A stretch of DNA of 64,000 bases from Ruminiclostridium papyrosolvens C7 (GTDB lineage Bacteria > Bacillota > Clostridia > Acetivibrionales > DSM-1351). The stretch lies in the NCBI RefSeq assembly GCF_000421965.1, contig NZ_ATAY01000028.1:1-64000 (forward strand), in the 5' to 3' direction. Shown piece after piece: positions 60,395 to 64,000 of the stretch. Made by a program: the position numbers and the translations under genes. A model generated the notes under the pieces. The model did not search any database. It was not told the origin of the DNA and was given only the letters and a program-made list of their open reading frames with translations. Each line of letters begins with the position of its first letter. The stretch's first letter is position 1.

Positions 60395-60576
60395 TTCAGA
60401 TACCTCACTTTATTCCAAATATAGTTCTTTTGTATATCCTGTACTGGTATGTCTTAGAGGTATCTACACCGCATAAATCCACGGTTTTTAAAAAAGCAAG
60501 TGAGTGAGCGGAGCGGGGAGCGGAGTGAGGGAACAGGCGAGCGCCGCCGGCTCGGCTCGAATGTGTAGTACAGCAG
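60395..60576. other. Intergenic region with a GC-rich island
   Basis: Bases ~60495-60560 are unusually GC-rich for this window, with purine-rich repeats (GCGGAGCGGGGAGCGGAGTG) followed by CGAGCGCCGCCGGCTCGGCTCG, which can fold (CGAGC with GCTCG). No coding frame fits. It lies directly upstream of the FtsK/replication-relaxation operon and could be an origin or nick region. Confidence 0.4.
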
Positions 60577-60735
60577 CTAACCTGGATTACCCTTGGGCTT
60601 ATTTGGCAATTTATTATCTTTTTGCATGTCATTAAGTATAAGCTGCTTAATGTACACCGGTGCACTAATCTGAGACATAGCGTAATCGTATAAATATTTT
60701 TCCTTGTCTTTAAAACTAACAACTATCTTTGCCAA
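60577..60735 (-). CDS. Small ribbon-helix-helix-like protein
   Basis: A TTG start follows GGTGA. The 52-residue product (MAKIVVSFKDKEKYLYDYAM, then SQISAPVYIKQLILNDMQKD) has a beta strand and two helices like Arc/CopG-type proteins that are encoded beside plasmid replication genes. It probably regulates the FtsK/replication-relaxation operon. A strong AAAGGAG site upstream faces an ATG-GCT-TGA mini-ORF, which may lower translation. Confidence 0.6.
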   Translation of the reverse strand: MAKIVVSFKDKEKYLYDYAMSQISAPVYIKQLILNDMQKDNKLPNKPKGNPG

Positions 60736-60843
60736 ATCTGTTCACCAACTTTCTTTATCAAGCCATATTTGATTCTTTTTTCTCCTTTCGTTAATTTATA
60801 TGCACAAAGTATAAAAAAGTTTCCAATTTTATAAAAAGAAATA

Positions 60844-60876
60844 AAAAAAGCCCCCAAGGATTTCTCCCTGAGGGCT
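60844..60876 (-). terminator. Terminator of the prophage lysis genes
   Basis: On the minus strand AGCCCTCAGGG and CCTTGGGGGCT form a stem followed by TTTTTTTA, 22 bp after the holin stop. Confidence 0.8.
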
Positions 60877-60897
60877 GAAATATAAATAAGGTTATTG

Positions 60898-61365
60898 TTA
60901 TTTTGATTCTGTGATCTTATTTCCGGCTGCATCAACGGTTCCCTTGAATAATGATATTGCTGATTTTAAGAAGTCAGGTATAGGAGCTCCCATCTTTCCA
61001 GCATTTTCTACAATACTACCGAGCTCAGTGAATATGTACCAAACCACTATAATTGGACATAATAAAACTGTATACGTAAACGGTAGTGCTATACTAGGGA
61101 TATTATTTATTATTGAGCCTATAACTCCATCAAGCACCGCCGCCACTATTACAACTACAATACAACCGGCTTTATGCCAAATCCCTTCCCTACCCTTTTG
61201 AGAACTCCACAGTCCATTTTTTGCAGCGGCAGCTGAGCCAGATATCCAATCGGCTGCTAAGCAAGCTATAAAGGCTACTATAAGCCATCCGAACCAACCA
61301 AGCATAGCTGATATTCCTGCAAATATTGCAGTTACTGTTACCTTAAAAGCATTAACTTTTTCCAT
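60898..61365 (-). CDS. Phage holin (toxin secretion/phage lysis holin type)
   Basis: The ATG at 61365 follows GGAGGG. The 155-residue product has four hydrophobic segments and the family pattern AFIACLAADWISGSAAAAKN, then GLWSSQKGREGIWHKAG and WYIFTELGSIVENAGKMGAP. This is the phage_holin_4 family, which permeabilises the membrane so that the amidase reaches the wall. The amidase stop is 1 bp upstream. Confidence 0.9.
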   Translation of the reverse strand: MEKVNAFKVTVTAIFAGISAMLGWFGWLIVAFIACLAADWISGSAAAAKNGLWSSQKGREGIWHKAGCIVVVIVAAVLDGVIGSIINNIPSIALPFTYTVLLCPIIVVWYIFTELGSIVENAGKMGAPIPDFLKSAISLFKGTVDAAGNKITESK

Positions 61366-61366
61366 A

Positions 61367-62053
61367 CTATTTCCCTCCATAACTTTTAGCTATTTTTATA
61401 ATCAAAGCCGGAAAAGCTGGATCAATGTCCTTCTTATTCAGCCAGAATGAATATGGTGTGTTAACCTTCTCAGCGACGATCTCAAGAGCTTCTTCATATG
61501 TCATTAAATCTTCAATTTCGTTTTTAATTAAAGGAATAAAATATTTCTCTGCAGATACCTTACTATTTCCTCCAAAAAACTTTTTCCCCGGACAAGATTT
61601 GGACTGAACCCAACAATGATATATAAGTGTTGAGGTGGAAGGAATAATATTGAACTTTTTACATAGTAGAGCGTTAAGCAGTATAATACTTTGCTTTTGT
61701 TCTGCCGTCATAACATCAGAATCAAAGTTTCCTACATTTTCAATAGTTATTGAATCTTTATTCCTCGGACTTAGAAATCCTCCGCCATCTTTTGTAAGCG
61801 GTCTACCGACACAGATTGTGCCATCAGGAAACGTACTGAAGTGTTGGGCAATCTCACTCATTTTTAATGTGCTCACATGATAGTTTTCCATGCTTCTCAT
61901 AAGGGCAAAATGATTGTTTTTCACATCTTTATAAGCAGGACTTGCGGTATGATGCTGCTGGATACTTTTAAAGCTCTTAGCCCCTTTTAGGCTTTCAATA
62001 TAAGTTCTGAGTTCTTCTCTGTTCATTAAAATGAACTTTCCATCTTGTTTCAT
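61367..62053 (-). CDS. N-acetylmuramoyl-L-alanine amidase endolysin (PGRP/amidase_2 type)
   Basis: The 228-residue protein has the amidase zinc ligands: His in SIQQHHTASP, His in YHCWVQ and Cys in SCPGKKF, with IENVGNFDSD between. The C-terminal ~45 residues (MTYEEALEIVAEKVNTPYSF, then W) resemble a short extra domain. Ribosome site AAAGGGTGAG. It would cut the sugar-peptide bond, while the tailocin endolysin at 40900 is a peptidase, so the two loci use unrelated lysins. Confidence 0.9.
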   Translation of the reverse strand: MKQDGKFILMNREELRTYIESLKGAKSFKSIQQHHTASPAYKDVKNNHFALMRSMENYHVSTLKMSEIAQHFSTFPDGTICVGRPLTKDGGGFLSPRNKDSITIENVGNFDSDVMTAEQKQSIILLNALLCKKFNIIPSTSTLIYHCWVQSKSCPGKKFFGGNSKVSAEKYFIPLIKNEIEDLMTYEEALEIVAEKVNTPYSFWLNKKDIDPAFPALIIKIAKSYGGK

Positions 62054-62084
62054 TTAGCTCACCCTTTCAAAATTTTTGTAAAAC

Positions 62085-62116
62085 AAAAAGAGAGCCAAAT
62101 AAATGACTCCCTTTTA
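62085..62116 (-). terminator. Hairpin between tail and lysis genes of the prophage
   Basis: On the minus strand GGGAGTCA and GGCTCTC pair imperfectly around TTTATTT, followed by TTTTTG. It separates the fibre-associated genes from the amidase, as in the tailocin locus. Confidence 0.5.
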
Positions 62117-62146
62117 GGTCGTAATATTATCCAATTATGTATGTAA

Positions 62147-62296
62147 TTAAGGTATATCAACAATCAAATCCTGCCTACCATCCGCAATTAACATGTTGTC
62201 TGTGTCTGATTTATACGGTTTAAAAAAAGCTGCAGAAAATACTGTTTTATAATCCAATTTACCCTCTTCAATTTGCCATGCTAAATAAAATGCCAT
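62147..62296 (-). CDS. Small phage protein after the tail fibre genes
   Basis: The 49-residue product (MAFYLAWQIEEGKLDYKTVF start) follows GGAGG, and its ATG overlaps the upstream stop (TAATG). It holds the position of the XkdX gene in the tailocin but does not match it. No family recognised. Confidence 0.6.
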   Translation of the reverse strand: MAFYLAWQIEEGKLDYKTVFSAAFFKPYKSDTDNMLIADGRQDLIVDIP

Positions 62297-62625
62297 TATG
62301 CATTACCTCCATTCATAATATTATTTATACTGCTAATCGCTTCCGGATTAGATCCAATTTGCATTGATAAAAGTATATTTATTACTTGTGTCATACTCTC
62401 AACATACGTTTGTAACTGAGTGTTTTGAGCTTTTAGTTCCTCAACCTCTGTTTTTGGTACGTCTTCGAATATTGGTTGAGGGCGTCCGCTTCTTAAGTCA
62501 AAATTTTTTACTTTTTTACCATTCGGAACATTAATTATAATTGACCCAGCTGGTTCTTCAAAGTGTGTTCCTGCCATAGAGATAAGAATATTCCCACTCC
62601 ATCCGTATGTAAATAATGTATCCAT
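62296..62625 (-). CDS. Prophage tail-associated hypothetical protein
   Basis: The 109-residue protein has an N-terminal beta-rich part (SGNILISMAGTHFEEPAGSI, then IINVPNGKKVKNFDLR) and a C-terminal coiled helix (EVEELKAQNTQLQTYVESMT). The helix suggests an oligomeric fibre accessory. It follows the fibre gene by 13 bp. No family recognised. Confidence 0.6.
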   Translation of the reverse strand: MDTLFTYGWSGNILISMAGTHFEEPAGSIIINVPNGKKVKNFDLRSGRPQPIFEDVPKTEVEELKAQNTQLQTYVESMTQVINILLSMQIGSNPEAISSINNIMNGGNA

Positions 62626-62638
62626 TTAAATCCCTCCT

Positions 62639-64000
62639 TTAGTCTCCCAAACCTATAGCCATGAATTTTACTTCTGTATAAGTCATTTTTGCCGTTCCTG
62701 CACCTTTGCAATAATATTTAAAACCGTTTGTTAAAAAATCTGATGGACTAGCAATAGTCAATGGTGGTAAATAATACGAACCACTGTTAAATATATTTAC
62801 ACCTACACCTAAAATATTTGGATAAATACATGCTACAGCATTTTGATAAAAAGAGTAATCGCTACTTTTGAATGAAAAGATAACTATTTTAGGGGCAAAT
62901 GGTAGATTATTGACTGTGCCTGTGTAAGTCATTGCACTAGTTTGTGTTGGACTTTCAAAGTTTGGAATAGTGCCTATAACAGATTTCAAATTATTAGTAT
63001 TTGTTCCAACTCTCAACCCATCCTCAGTACCGAATATTATACCTGCTGTTACATGTTGTTCTTGTACATTTCCATAGTCCCCCCCTTCACCCAAGCACTG
63101 AAAATTTTCTGCATCCCGGATAAACGAATAAGTTCCTGCTTTTGGTTTGAAATCCGCTCCCCCTGGTTTAATTAATCTTCTTGGTGTACCGTCAGATGAT
63201 ATGTTCAATGTGGATGTACCGGTTGAAGCAACATTGAATTTAACACTAAATTTGGACCCGTCAGATATGTTTTTTGAGTTTGTTATGCTATATGCATTAT
63301 CTGTATTACTTGTAACTCCAAGATGCGGCAAATGGTTCGTATAATCCGACAAATGCGTATTGATTGTATTTTGTAGTTCCGTCTGTACCTGTTCAGATTT
63401 TTGGTCTGTATAGGCTTTTGCTCCACTCAATGCCGTATCTGCTTTAAGCTGTGCCCCAGATTGAGTTTCATAGCCAGACATGTTATTGACTAAATCTATT
63501 AATTCCTGTTCGGATTCTTCTAGCCTATCATCAAGAGTATTAAATGTTTTTGATTTTACAGCTGAGTTTCTTGCCAAGGCAACTTCTGGATCCTTACTGG
63601 AATTTACAATTATCGTATCTATTTCAGATTTAGCTTGATCGAGTGCAGCTTTTACATTGTCTTTGCCAATAAAACTTCCGGTATAACTTACATCTTGTGC
63701 GTTGTGTTTATTTAGAGTTCCGGCAACATGATTATCAAACCTTGTCCTATTGTTATTTAATGCTTCTTCAACCGTCCCCCCTTCTTCTAAAGAGTCATTT
63801 GTAATGCTGCTTGCTGTGTGCCTGTTTGTATCTCCTGCATAATGAGAGTTTAATTCCGTCCTATTATTTTCTATCACTTCTTTTATGCTACTACCTTCTT
63901 CGGTAGAGTCGTTAACAATCGTACTTGCAACATGCTTATTTAATGTCCCTGTATAGTGAGCGTTTAATTCTGTCCTGGCATTATCTATCACCTCCTTTAC
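62639..64000 (-). CDS. Prophage tail fibre, 5' end outside window
   Basis: The frame is open to the window edge. An ATG-like Met at 63991 is not the start, because the preceding codons continue the repeat (VKEVIDNARTEL). The visible ~453 residues begin with about three 31-residue repeats (EEGSSIKEVIENNRTELNSH pattern), followed by a coiled region and a module (about 82 residues, ISDGSKFSVKFN, then DFKPKAGTYSFIRDAENF) shared with the tailocin fibre. The C-terminal ~130 residues form a different beta-rich tip. Repeats and tip suggest a long trimeric receptor-binding fibre. Confidence 0.85.
   Translation of the reverse strand, partial: VKEVIDNARTELNAHYTGTLNKHVASTIVNDSTEEGSSIKEVIENNRTELNSHYAGDTNRHTASSITNDSLEEGGTVEEALNNNRTRFDNHVAGTLNKHNAQDVSYTGSFIGKDNVKAALDQAKSEIDTIIVNSSKDPEVALARNSAVKSKTFNTLDDRLEESEQELIDLVNNMSGYETQSGAQLKADTALSGAKAYTDQKSEQVQTELQNTINTHLSDYTNHLPHLGVTSNTDNAYSITNSKNISDGSKFSVKFNVASTGTSTLNISSDGTPRRLIKPGGADFKPKAGTYSFIRDAENFQCLGEGGDYGNVQEQHVTAGIIFGTEDGLRVGTNTNNLKSVIGTIPNFESPTQTSAMTYTGTVNNLPFAPKIVIFSFKSSDYSFYQNAVACIYPNILGVGVNIFNSGSYYLPPLTIASPSDFLTNGFKYYCKGAGTAKMTYTEVKFMAIGLGD

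Noticed and set aside
60405-60722. Minus-strand 105-residue frame through the GC-rich island
   Set aside because: Its composition is low-complexity, it has no ribosome site and it overlaps the better-supported ribbon-helix-helix-like gene.
60723-60935. Minus-strand 70-residue frame upstream of the ribbon-helix-helix-like gene
   Set aside because: It spans the terminator hairpin of the holin gene and has no ribosome site at its start.

Overview
The window looks like the chromosome of a low-GC, endospore-forming, plant-fibre-degrading clostridium, most like the Ruminiclostridium (Clostridium cellulolyticum/papyrosolvens) group. The reasons are a secreted xylanase/CBM6/deacetylase enzyme, spoIIE, a gerA-type germination operon, clostridial tRNAs and strong AGGAGG ribosome sites. 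The species is inferred, not proven.

Layout. 0-3.3 kb: the 3' part of a modular GH11-CBM6-CE4 enzyme and a secreted 13-repeat propeller protein. 3.5-13 kb: core genes (Amj-type lipid II flippase, SpoIIE with a Spo0A-type promoter, nicotinate phosphoribosyltransferase, YitT) and tRNAs Arg(CCG), Val, Glu and Met. 13-20 kb: HtrA protease, MsrA, LUD, DUF503 and DUF188 proteins and a LacI regulator. 21-25 kb: a probable zinc-homeostasis unit of a CobW GTPase, an unusual CobW-like/permease fusion, a TIGR03943 protein and a divergent Fur-family regulator. 25.7-30.7 kb: a CarD pair, decayed genes, and a condensation-type acyltransferase divergent from an acyl-CoA synthetase. 31-33 kb: a TetR-controlled ApbE/FMN-binding flavinylation pair with two matching operators. 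33.4-37.5 kb: a gerA operon including the small fourth subunit. 37.6-40.3 kb: tRNA-fMet, a cyclophilin lipoprotein and a BtrH-like protein.

40.7-53.5 kb: a compact PBSX-like contractile tail locus. It has repressor, ArpU-like regulator, tail terminator, sheath, tube, a chaperone with a -1 frameshift site, tape measure, baseplate, fibre, holin and endolysin. There are no portal, terminase, capsid, integrase or replication genes. This is the layout of an R-type tailocin (diffocin-like bacteriocin). Three intra-operon hairpins and a family of TGGGAACAA operators suggest layered control. A LexA-boxed small gene sits just beyond its lysis end.

53.6 kb to the right edge: a separate integrated element. 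Its left boundary is a 61-bp 3' fragment of tRNA-Leu(TAA), so the intact tRNA should lie to the right of the window. It carries a tyrosine recombinase, a replication-relaxation protein, an FtsK-like ATPase, holin, amidase and tail fibre genes (a prophage).

The most striking part is a quorum-sensing module directly inside this boundary: an AgrA-type LytTR regulator, an AgrC-type GHKL kinase and an AgrD-type cyclic autoinducer precursor, without a visible AgrB. A pair of 9-bp direct repeats separated by 12 bp (AgrA-site geometry) lies before a leftward promoter that reads into an 8-codon ORF and a small element gene. The fibres of the tailocin and of the prophage share a module that is about 70% identical.
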